From Rhizodiscina lignyota (taxonomy: Eukaryota > Ascomycota > Dothideomycetes > Aulographales > Rhizodiscinaceae), in NCBI GenBank assembly GCA_010015805.1, contig ML978139.1, positions 1 through 64,000 on the forward strand: 64,000 nucleotides of DNA, given 5' to 3'. This document shows, piece after piece, positions 55,870 through 64,000 of the stretch; within the stretch, counting starts at the first letter, position 1, and the number at the start of each line of letters is the position of its first letter. A model generated the notes under the pieces. The model was not told the DNA's origin. It did no database searches and saw nothing but the letters and a program-made list of their open reading frames with translations. Position numbers and translations under genes: made by a program.

Positions 55870-56793
55870 ATTGATTGAGCACTTGCTCTGGAACGTTTAT
55901 TATGGTTCTCTGCTCTTTATTTCATGCCAGCGTTGCGATTCTCAAGTTCATCCTTCGTCCCGGGCCTTCGAGTGACTAAATAGTGGAGATCTTTGCAAAA
56001 CGTCTCTCATGACTGCCCTACTTCTTCGCGCGTAAGTAGAAATACGTGCGATTTCTACGTCTTGGCGCTGTCATAGATTGCGAGTGTAGCTGAGAGGCCT
56101 GTGATCGCAAGGACGAAGTCAACCAGTGCTGCGATCTCCCCGCTTCCCGAAGTCGAACCCCTGTTCATTCAACCTCTTCCTTGACATGTTGCCGTCCGAA
56201 CTTCAACAATGAAGCTGTATATACGTCTATCGCTGTGCGAGTCCACAATAATCTTACGAGTTAAGCTTTTGAGACGTGTCTTCTAACAGACGATGCCGTG
56301 CTTGTGCGAGGAGGCTCAATTGCCCCGTGCTTTTGGCCAAGCCATTCGAAACCAGCCCTCAACACCATGCGTTTCATCACGATGTCCCTTCGAAACATTC
56401 GCCTCAGGCCTGAACAGATAGTAGTCCTGCTATAATCCTTCTCTCGGCTAATGATCCAGAAGCTGGGCCCTGGACCCCGCGGTCTGCACGGCAGAGGCCT
56501 GTTCACATTGCCGGGAGGCCATCGATCCGTTATCACAGCGATTTGGAGCGCCGTGTTTCAATCTGGGCATTTCTGTTGCAGGAAACGCTGTAGGTCAAGG
56601 GAGGTTGGGTTACGTACCGCTCGCTTCTTCGTTTCCCTTTTCTCTTTCCCCTCCCTCCGTCGACCTTCTACTCTATTTTTTTGTTCTTTGTACGATCTCG
56701 CGGTGAGAATTCACAACCGCCCACACTCATTTACCATCAACCTTTCGCTTCTAGAGCAGGTCTCTACACCGGCTGGCGCTGGTCTTATACAAA
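55870..56793. promoter_or_regulatory. Divergent intergenic region with C/T-rich tract
   Basis: No gene is supported. A pyrimidine-rich tract at about 56634-56695 (including TTCCCTTTTCTCTTTCCCC) lies roughly 100 bp upstream of the plus-strand start, the usual place for such tracts in well-expressed fungal genes. Confidence 0.5.
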
Positions 56794-58327
56794 ATGGTGT
56801 CCTTCGGAAGAAGGAAGGCATGGCTCTTGCTTCTGGCAATTGAGATTCTGGCTGTACAAGGTCAAGAAGGCATCGTCGCTGCGGGAGCTGTCTCTCAGAC
56901 AGATGGTGGCTCAACAATTACTGAATCAGTCGCAGGCGCATCAGGAGTAAGCTGTTCGATCCATAAAACTAACAAAGCTGACTGGTGTATATCAGGGCTC
57001 AGCGTCCACTCCAGCGCCAGCAAGTCAGGCTGCAGGTTCCAGTCAAGCCGGAGGTGGTGGTATCGTAGCCGCAGGTGTACCGTCCGCAGCGCCAATGTCC
57101 ACTATAACTATCAGTGCCGAAAGTGGATCTGGTAGTGTCATGGCTGCAAGTGCTTCCTCGGGGCCGGCTTCAAGTCCCTCGGGGCCGGCTTCAAGTCCAC
57201 CGCAAACGGCAGGCTCAGGCGGCATTGTTGCGTAAGTCATCCTAGCAAGGAAGAGGGCGGCAGTATTAATCTGATTCCACGGAATATAGCCAGGGCATTC
57301 CTTCACCAGGTCCAATGTCGACAATATCGGTCTCTGTCGTAGGCGGAAGCGGAAGCGGAGTGATGGCAGCCGGTGCTTCTTCATCAGCGGGCTCAGCAAT
57401 GGCGGGAGGAATTGTCGCGTAAGTGCTCTTTTGTACGGTGAAGAACAAAGTCAAACTAATATAATTCCACATCATAGTCAAGGCGCTCCCCCTGCAAATC
57501 CAATGTCTACCTTAACGATCTCTGCCGTAAACGGGTCCAATGTAATGGCAGCCGGTGTCTCAACTGGACAGGCTGCTACCTCTGGCGGTGGTGGCTTAGT
57601 AGCCAGCGGAGCACCTCCACCATCGCCGAGCGAGACAATTACTGTTTCCGTTGCTGGATCAAATTCATCGTCAGGGATGGTGTCTGCTGCTGCTGCTGGG
57701 ATGCAGCCAATGCAGGGTGGTGGAGGCCTCGTGGCTCAAGGCACTGGGCCATCGCAAGTCGCATCTACAGTCACAATCGCTGTCGCCGGTGCTGCAGGTT
57801 AGTATCATTTCCTGCAACTTGGATTCGGAATCCGTGCTAATCTATTCTACGCGATTCAAGGCCCAACCGCTGCTTCGCTGCCATCAGCGCCTGCAGGACA
57901 AATTTGCGGATGCCAATGCATCTGTCCCGCAGGATCATGGCCTATGTCTCCGCAAGCTGGAGCTGGTCAAGCGCCTCTCGCACAGGCAGCTGGTGCCTCC
58001 AGTCAAGCTGGCCCAAGTCCGGCCTCATCGCCCTCGACTATGGTTACCATGGCATCATCTGAATCCGTTCCTTCAGCAGCGCCTGATATGGCTGGTACAA
58101 GCGCAACTTCGGCCATGTTTTCTCTGGCCCCGCCTTCCTCCAGCGCGAGCATGCCTGTCGCTGCTATGTCGGCGGTCGCGACTTCCAGCCCAACTGCTGC
58201 AGCGGCGGAGGCACAAGCCCCTGCCCCAGCGTCTGGCTCAATCAACATCAACACTGCTTCACTTTCGTCCACTGTGGTCGTGCCGTTACTTGGAAGAGAA
58301 GTGTTACTTGCGACGATGGTGAGGTGA
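56794..58327 (+). CDS. Secreted Gly/Ser/Ala-rich protein with six degenerate repeats
   Basis: I know no family for this protein. Five exons: 56794-56946, 56996-57231, 57290-57418, 57478-57797 and 57861-58327 (introns 49, 58, 59 and 63 bp), giving 434 residues. A signal peptide (WLLLLAIEILAVQG after a basic start) leads to six copies of a unit of 42-55 residues. The unit core is GG-(I/L)-V-A-x-G, then M-S-T-(I/L)-T-(I/V)-S; the I/L-V-A triplets lie at residues 27, 73, 128, 171, 213 and 257. Introns 2 and 3 cut the same codon of the unit (Ala of IVA, phase 2), at residues 130 and 173. After the repeats comes a Cys cluster (QICGCQCICPAGSW) and a long Ser/Ala/Pro tail. No GPI signal is clear. A cell-wall or extracellular structural role is inference. 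Confidence 0.78.
57158..57199 (+). repeat. 21-bp tandem duplication inside the repeat-protein gene
   Basis: TCGGGGCCGGCTTCAAGTCC plus one base occurs at 57158-57178 and again at 57179-57199, differing only in the last base. It is a multiple of three and adds one SGPASSP-type heptapeptide to the protein in frame. Confidence 0.9.
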
Positions 58328-59665
58328 AAGACGGATTCGGTGGGTGTTGGTGGCGTTTTTGAACGGTGTATTAATTTGGTCGGACAAGGAGGGCCAGAAT
58401 GTGTATATAATGGGGTGCACTAAACTTCTCCAGCAACTAGATCCTGAGGCTACCTTCTTCGACCAGGGCTGGACTATGCGTGGAGGTGTTTTAAAGCTGC
58501 CATCTGGCAACGGGGAGCTTAGCTGCGCTTGAGCGCGTAGGCTGCATTCAATTGCGACCAGAGTCCCTTCATATTAGCTGCGCTACCTTGTGAAAATCTA
58601 TAAACTTTTCCTATTTACCTTTCTCCATTGAACTTGAAGTATGGCACATACTTCAATAGCGTAACCTATTTACGCTTCTCACATTCGCTCGTACTAAATG
58701 CCAAAGTCCAGCAATTTGCGCTGTCTACTTCCTCCCATTGGGCCAACACCTAATACGGAGTTACTTTGTCTAGGTACATTGGACGAGAAAGACGAGGAGA
58801 GAGGCAATCCTACACGCCTTGTGCTCGTCACCCTGCTCCATCACGAAATGTGTTTTCTTTCTCATGTCGTTGCCCTTCTAAAACTCCAACGCTAGGCAAA
58901 AGGACAGCTATTCTTTCCCCATCTACTACAGCGAAGCGTACGCAAGGTCTTCTATTCTGCGTACACCATCGATACGACGCCTATATGCTGTCTTGCTAAT
59001 GCTACCATATATAACTGTTCGCTGCATGTTTCTATATAGTTTGATTGATTAGCATTTACCAGTATTAGTAGGTACATTGCTCTCATCTCGATACAGCGGG
59101 TCGTGTCTCACTTCTTATTCATTTCCAAAGTGGCCACGCGGCCAGCCTCTTCCTTCAGGTCGGCATCATCGACTGTATATAACCCTGCCTCACCTATTCT
59201 GGGCCATAATGATACTCGTCCTTTTTCACGTGCTCTCTTCCCAGAACGCAATCCAAGAGTATGGGAGATCCATCACAAAATTTCGACTCAGTAGGAATCA
59301 GTACTTGCGCGATTTCAATTTGAAGGTAGTAGACTAGAATGGGAAAGGATGCAGTCTGGCATGGAGGAGTAGAGTACGAAGCGCAAAAGTGTAAAGTTTC
59401 TCAAGTCAGCAGCAGTGGGATGAGTGGACTCTAGTCGTAACCGAATGCATCCTCCATAGTCATTTGAGGCTATACATCCAACAAACGGGGGATATTAACA
59501 ACGTAGCCATGCAGAAAAGATTGGAGGTTGTGAAGTCTGTATCGTGTTTGTCCCGCCCCTAGGTACTTTACTCTAAGGGAGGCTCACCGCCCCGCGCCAC
59601 CGCCTAAGTTCTGCCGGCAGAACTCCAGGAAAAGTCCTTAAACTTTTGAGCTTGTCTCTCATCCA
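58328..59665. other. Intergenic region
   Basis: No gene is supported. A TATATAA sequence lies at 59176-59182, followed by a 42-codon ORF from about 59208; this is too little evidence for a gene. Confidence 0.4.
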
Positions 59666-60892
59666 ATGCAACTTTCAGCCATGCCCGAACCTTCATCTAC
59701 TTCACCACTCCGCTTCACAGGCCATAAATATCTCACACAGCGCTTGGTTCTGTCCACCCTCACAGGCCGCCCAATTCGCATCTCCGGCATTCGATCATCC
59801 TCGCCCACCCAACCAGGTCTCGCCCCTCACGAAGTTTCCTTCCTCCGCCTCCTCGATACCATCACCAATGGTACCATCATTGAGTTCTCATATACTGGTA
59901 CGACAGTAGTATATAAGCCTGGCCTGATCACTGGCTCTGCGGCAGGATATGGCGCGGCGAGCCATGGCGGTGTCCTCAGGCATGAACTCCCGAAGGAGTG
60001 CAATAGAGGGATTAGCTGGTTCCTAATACCACTATGCATGCTTGCACCATTTTCGAAACAACAGCTCAACATTGTTTTCACTGGTCCTGGAGTGATCACA
60101 TCAGCGACGCAAACCGGAGACGTGAGTGTCGACACCGTTCGAACTGCGATACTACCGCTTTACACACAATTCGGCATTCAGAATAACATCGAGCTACGGA
60201 TACTACGAAGATCTTGTTCAGGGCCTGGTGGAAGAGGAGGAGGTGGCGAGGTTCAATTGGTATTCGGGCACCAAGTCAGGCTGCCAAAGACGCTACACCT
60301 ACTGAACGCTGGTCGGGTGAAGAAAGTTAGAGGAGTTGCATATGCCACTGGTGTTGCTGCTTCAAACAATGCGCGCATGATTGAAGCTGCAAGAGGTGTA
60401 CTGAACCAGTTCGCCGACACGTACATCTTCTCAGATGTATCGAGTGCGCCACTACTACCGTCGGAAAAAGGACCTCCAGGTGTGAAGAGGAAGGTCGGCA
60501 TTGGGTTCGGTATATCCTTAGTGGCAGAGAGCTCGACTGGAGCAGTATATTCAGCGGATGTGGCCAGTCCACCATCTGGAGGAGAGCCACCAGAGGACAT
60601 CGGGCGACAGTGCGCGTATCAGCTGCTAGAGGTCATTTCGAAAGGAGGATGCGTCTCTTCCATTGGCGCCAATACTGTTCTGACGCTAATGGCAATGGGG
60701 TCCGAAGATGTGGGAAGACTTCAACTGGGAAGAGATGTGGTAGGGTCAGAAGATATTCTCATGCTTGGGCGAGACTTGAGGGGATTTGGAGCCAGTGGGT
60801 GGGGTCTGAGAGACGCTGACGATGGGGAAGGGGATATTGTGGTCAGCGTGGTCGGACGAGGCGTCGGAAACGTCGGCAGAAAGATCGCGTAG
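59666..60892 (+). CDS. RCL1: RNA 3'-terminal phosphate cyclase-like protein Rcl1 (18S rRNA processing)
   Basis: An intronless frame of 408 residues from the ATG at 59666; a second ATG at 59681 (G at -3) would shorten it by 5. The RTC fold is clear: LRFTGHKYLTQRLVLSTLTG, IEFSYTGTTVVYKPGLITGS, CNRGISWFLIPLCMLAPFSK, LRILRRSCSGPGGRGGGGEV, VRGVAYATGVAASNNARMIE, and GCVSSIGANTVLTLMAMGSE. Rcl1 lacks cyclase activity; it binds the GTPase Bms1 and is needed for cleavage at site A2 in the nucleolar small-subunit processome. The sequence matches Rcl1 rather than true cyclases (for example SHGG and CNRGIS blocks). The C-terminus has a poly-acidic loop (DADDGEGD). Confidence 0.92.
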   Translation: MQLSAMPEPSSTSPLRFTGHKYLTQRLVLSTLTGRPIRISGIRSSSPTQPGLAPHEVSFLRLLDTITNGTIIEFSYTGTTVVYKPGLITGSAAGYGAASHGGVLRHELPKECNRGISWFLIPLCMLAPFSKQQLNIVFTGPGVITSATQTGDVSVDTVRTAILPLYTQFGIQNNIELRILRRSCSGPGGRGGGGEVQLVFGHQVRLPKTLHLLNAGRVKKVRGVAYATGVAASNNARMIEAARGVLNQFADTYIFSDVSSAPLLPSEKGPPGVKRKVGIGFGISLVAESSTGAVYSADVASPPSGGEPPEDIGRQCAYQLLEVISKGGCVSSIGANTVLTLMAMGSEDVGRLQLGRDVVGSEDILMLGRDLRGFGASGWGLRDADDGEGDIVVSVVGRGVGNVGRKIA

Positions 60893-61108
60893 CCATTTTC
60901 TTCATGAGATACCCCAATTGAACAAATACTATTCTTCAACTGAAATTAATTCATTTTCACCATTAATCACGGGAGCACGCGTGTTCCAAGTCGGGCCGAG
61001 TTCAGCCTTGGCATTTAAACGTGGCTGGTTGGGTTCAGCATGTGCTCAAGCATCAATTCAGCACATGCACCAACCCGGCGACCTTTTATAGGATATATTG
61101 CAATAACG

Positions 61109-62788
61109 ATGGTTATGCAACATGCACCTAGACAAGGCCTAAAAAGAAATGGGGCACGTCTTCTTAAGCAAGTCGGTGGAAAGCCACACGCACGCCCCGA
61201 AGATCACGAACCCGACGCGCCGACTACCTCGAAGACGTCGACCATTTCAGTCAGAGAGCCTGAGAATATCGATGACGATCCACTCAGCTCAGACGATGAG
61301 AGGCTCTCGGGGGAACTGAAGCCGGAGTTCGGTTCGCCGACGGACAATACTGCGGTGTCAAGCACGACAAGCGTGGATACTGCTAACACAATGCCTAAGG
61401 GAAGCAGAGGGGCCAGTAAAAGAAAGAGCAAAGAATCTAAAGATATCTATCTATCAACGGATGCGAGGGAGAATGGTCTGGCGAAAGGGTCGGAACCTGT
61501 GGCCATGGACGGCGCACAGGATTCAGAGGAGCCTCAATGGATGAAAGACACCAACCGCAAGCGAAAACGAGTCGCGAAGAATACGTATAGGACTTCAGAC
61601 AAAAATGCAGACAATTTCCACAACTTGCCACAGAAGAAGTCACAGCCAAAATCCTCTCGACAGGCTGGGAAGAAAGAGGAGGCAACGAAGTTCAGAATTC
61701 CTCAAAAGCTCTATGCCGACAAAGACGCCAATAGCGTTGCTAGTAGCAATACGCAGTCTGATTCAGGCTATCGAGCACCACCACCGTTACTTGCCCCTAG
61801 CAAAGTTCTACATACAGACTCGACAGCACAGCCGCAGCGGAGAAATTTGAGAAGCGCGCCACCGCTGAGTACCATCTCCCAGCCCGCAGCAGCATTCAGA
61901 ACGGTCAAGTCCATACCCGCTGTAGAAGCTTCAAAGCTCAGTGCTTTCTCGACAGACTTCAAACACTATCCCGGTCTTGAGTCAGCCTCAACAGACGAAA
62001 CTACGGACCCCATCCTCTACTCGTCTCAGGTGTCTGCAAATGCTAGCAACGTACTATCTGGGTCGCAAGACTTGGAGTCTGAGTCTGAGTCATTGTCTTC
62101 TGCCCTTGATCTTAGTGACGTGGATGAGGAAGCTGAGGATGAAGAGTCGAGCGACATCACCAATTGTCCATACTGCGAAGCTCCCGTCTCGAGGTCCGCG
62201 CTCTACGACTTCGACCCTAAATATAGCCGCAACAAACGCATGAAAATCGGTCAGCAGGCTCAATTCTGTCGTTCCCACCGCCGTGCCGACGCACAACTGG
62301 AATGGGACAAACGCGCCTATCCCACCATCGAGTGGGCAGAGCTACCATCGCGGATAACGCTCCTTTACGATCACGTGCTCGATATTATCGAGCAGAAGAG
62401 GGACTGTGTATTCCTCAAGACGTTGGAGGAGAAGATTGACAGCGGGAGACACCGCAATCTCGCGCAGTCGATGCTGACGGACGATACCGCTCTGGATGCA
62501 CTGGTGCCTGGGTATTATGGGGGAAGGGGCGCCAAGATCATGGCCGAGTGTTTGACTTCCTCCTTTGGGAGCAAGTTGAGGGAGCGCGCGGGCCGGGAGG
62601 ATAAATACATCGCGGCGGCGGGAGTGAGCGGGTTCGTGCAGGCGGTGCTGGTGCCAGAGGTTGGAGCGAGGCTGGTGATGGAGGATTTGGGCGTTAATGA
62701 GGACCGCGCGGTGGAGGTATTGAAGGAGGCGGCAGAGTTGGGAGATCTATTGCATGATGGGGAAGACGAAGAGGGAGGGAGGTGGTGA
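61109..62788 (+). CDS. RTC4: Restriction of telomere capping protein 4 (Rtc4)-like
   Basis: An intronless gene of 559 residues. I prefer the ATG at 61109 (A at -3, G at +4) over one at 61040 in the same frame, because the added residues look like leader. The first 340 residues are disordered, Ser/Lys-rich, with basic patches (TNRKRKRVAKN). A short acidic stretch precedes the C-terminal RTC4-like domain at about residues 370-545. That domain begins with a C-x-x-C pair (NCPYCEAPVS), then FCRSHRRADAQLEWDKRAYP, EWAELPSRITLLYDHVLDII, and VPGYYGGRGAKIMAECL. Yeast RTC4 was named from a screen linked to telomere capping; its biochemical role is unknown. A nuclear location is inferred from the basic patches. 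Confidence 0.85.
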   Translation: MVMQHAPRQGLKRNGARLLKQVGGKPHARPEDHEPDAPTTSKTSTISVREPENIDDDPLSSDDERLSGELKPEFGSPTDNTAVSSTTSVDTANTMPKGSRGASKRKSKESKDIYLSTDARENGLAKGSEPVAMDGAQDSEEPQWMKDTNRKRKRVAKNTYRTSDKNADNFHNLPQKKSQPKSSRQAGKKEEATKFRIPQKLYADKDANSVASSNTQSDSGYRAPPPLLAPSKVLHTDSTAQPQRRNLRSAPPLSTISQPAAAFRTVKSIPAVEASKLSAFSTDFKHYPGLESASTDETTDPILYSSQVSANASNVLSGSQDLESESESLSSALDLSDVDEEAEDEESSDITNCPYCEAPVSRSALYDFDPKYSRNKRMKIGQQAQFCRSHRRADAQLEWDKRAYPTIEWAELPSRITLLYDHVLDIIEQKRDCVFLKTLEEKIDSGRHRNLAQSMLTDDTALDALVPGYYGGRGAKIMAECLTSSFGSKLRERAGREDKYIAAAGVSGFVQAVLVPEVGARLVMEDLGVNEDRAVEVLKEAAELGDLLHDGEDEEGGRW

Positions 62789-64000
62789 GGCTTGTGGCTT
62801 ATTCCCGAAAGATTGTTTGCTTGGGACGGAGCATATGTGGCTGGCACGGCTTTGACCTCACATAATGGGATTGCTGTCTTTGTGGCACTCTTTGCATCTT
62901 TCCGAAGTTGATGTACATTATTTAGGAAGTATATTTGGAGCTAGGGTACCGCCATAGCGTGGTCGAGATCTGCCGCCGAGCGATAAGAGCTTGGGCTGAG
63001 GCAATAGAATTGTTCAGACGAGGTCGCACAAAGAAATCCTTTGATGTAGAAGTCGATGAAGTGTCAACTCCAGGTCGATAAAACAGGGGTTTGGTGTGTA
63101 ATCGTCACCGCTCGCTTAACGAATAGAATATCTGAAATTGGACAAGAGCCACTCTGTATGGCCCTCGTCCTTATCGGCCACACAGAGCGAGTGGCGACAT
63201 CCTTAGCGAGGAGGATTTGTGGAGGATTACGAGGCTCTGCTGTGTAACATACCCGCATTGAAGATCGCGGAGAAGCACGGATTATTCCGCAGCTTCCAAG
63301 AACCGACTATCTGAAAACGAAATCATCCACAGATACGAGAGTTATGAAGGATGAGGGGGCGGGCCGTTCCTTCAGCAACAAAGGAGAAGTTGGCAGGGAC
63401 GAGGGGTAGTGCGCGCTCGAGCTCGTGCTCGAGTAGAGGGCTTTCATGTGAAAGTCTTAGGGAAGAGCTAGTTGAGCTGGATGTGGAGAAGGCGGGCTGA
63501 TGCCGAGAGCGGCGGCTTGAATCGCCTGAATAATGAAATTGATGATGAAGAAATCGAAGGATGAGAGGAGTGAAGCTAGAAGTACAGCTGTAGCTGAGAC
63601 AACAGCTTGGCTGATGCGTTCTCTGCTGAGGCAATTCCTGCTTTTCGACCTTTCGTTGACATCATCTACTGATATAAGCATCCAATGGTTCACAGTAGTG
63701 TACCGAAGGCAGTAACAAAGCTCGTGCCTTGCTGTAGCGCGGGGTATACGCCATTACGCAAAACGGCATTATCGATCCAGATCGTCAGCATCTCCACGCT
63801 CCCCATCGTAGGGCAAATATTGGCCTAAAACCCGACGATCCTGGCACTCAACCTGATGAGGGCAAGCGGAGAAGGATGGAGTTGAGGAGGAACGGGGGCG
63901 ATATCCTTAGTACCCGCAGGACGGTGGGATCGGCTCAAAGGTTGTTGATCTTCAGGTACAGTGGTACAAACATGTGGAAGTCGGTTTGCACATCTCATTA
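62789..64000. other. Right-edge region, no gene established
   Basis: No complete gene is supported. Toward the edge a plus-strand frame is open from a possible 3' splice site (GCTGTAG at 63731-63737) to the window end, 87 codons without a stop, Arg-rich (GKRRRMELRRNGGDI). A minus-strand frame is open over part of the same DNA, so strand and reality are unresolved. It might be an internal exon of a gene continuing beyond 64000. Confidence 0.3.

Noticed and set aside
63323-63693. Two overlapping minus-strand ORFs of 78 and 103 codons near the right edge
   Set aside because: Ser-rich, overlapping in different frames, with no splice support or family sequence; a hydrophobic stretch alone is not enough.
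1-64000. A coordinated biosynthetic or defence gene cluster
   Set aside because: The genes are mostly unrelated housekeeping and surface functions on mixed strands; no backbone synthase, transporter or cluster regulator is present.

Overview
The window is nuclear DNA of a filamentous ascomycete (Pezizomycotina). I see about 26 genes on both strands, most with short introns of 45-95 bp that have GT-AG ends and CTRAY-type branch sites. Fungal families present include Atg14, Rtc4, Trm82, Snt2, a GH17 BtgE-like glucanase, an RCR-like protein and a fungal rhodopsin-domain protein. The overall style, and a lone 2EXR/F-box-like protein, would fit a Dothideomycete, but that class assignment is inference. 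No virus copy, transposon, CRISPR array, rRNA or convincing tRNA was seen. Exon joins were worked out by hand; every model given is in frame from start to stop.

Layout, left to right. 0.5-8 kb: RNA polymerase I factor Rrn3 (+), a GH79 glycoside hydrolase (+), and a five-exon seven-helix rhodopsin-domain protein (-). A 2.7-kb gene-poor gap follows. 10.4-16 kb: a phosphoglycerate-mutase-like protein (-), an SDR dehydrogenase (+), and a CAS1/PMR5-type membrane acyltransferase-like protein (+). 16.7-26.9 kb: a J-domain protein (-), a four-helix membrane protein (-), a GNAT acetyltransferase (+), a small two-exon gene (-), and a conserved-looking 227-residue protein (-). 27-38 kb is a housekeeping block: alanyl-tRNA synthetase (+), Trm82 (+), thioredoxin reductase (+), a small coiled-coil protein (-), Atg14 (+).

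39-51 kb: BtgE-like GH17 (+), a 2EXR/F-box-like protein (+), a free-standing RNase H-fold protein (+), an RCR-like PPxY membrane protein (-), and the 1689-residue chromatin reader Snt2 (-). 52-64 kb: an IQ-motif protein with a 13-nt exon (+), a DUF1295 membrane protein (-), a secreted six-repeat protein (+), Rcl1 (+) and Rtc4 (+).

Themes. Several genes serve RNA and translation (Rrn3, Rcl1, Trm82, AlaRS) and several the cell surface (GH79, acyltransferase-like, BtgE, RCR-like, secreted repeat protein); these are not an obvious cluster. The strongest observations are: (1) a 54-codon, acid-free, arginine-rich presequence in frame upstream of the thioredoxin reductase ATG with no AUG, pointing to CUG initiation of a mitochondrial form; (2) an in-frame upstream AUG giving AlaRS a basic 53-residue extension, so two neighbouring genes may each make two compartment forms; (3) a secreted protein of six repeats whose introns fall at the same point and phase within the repeat.
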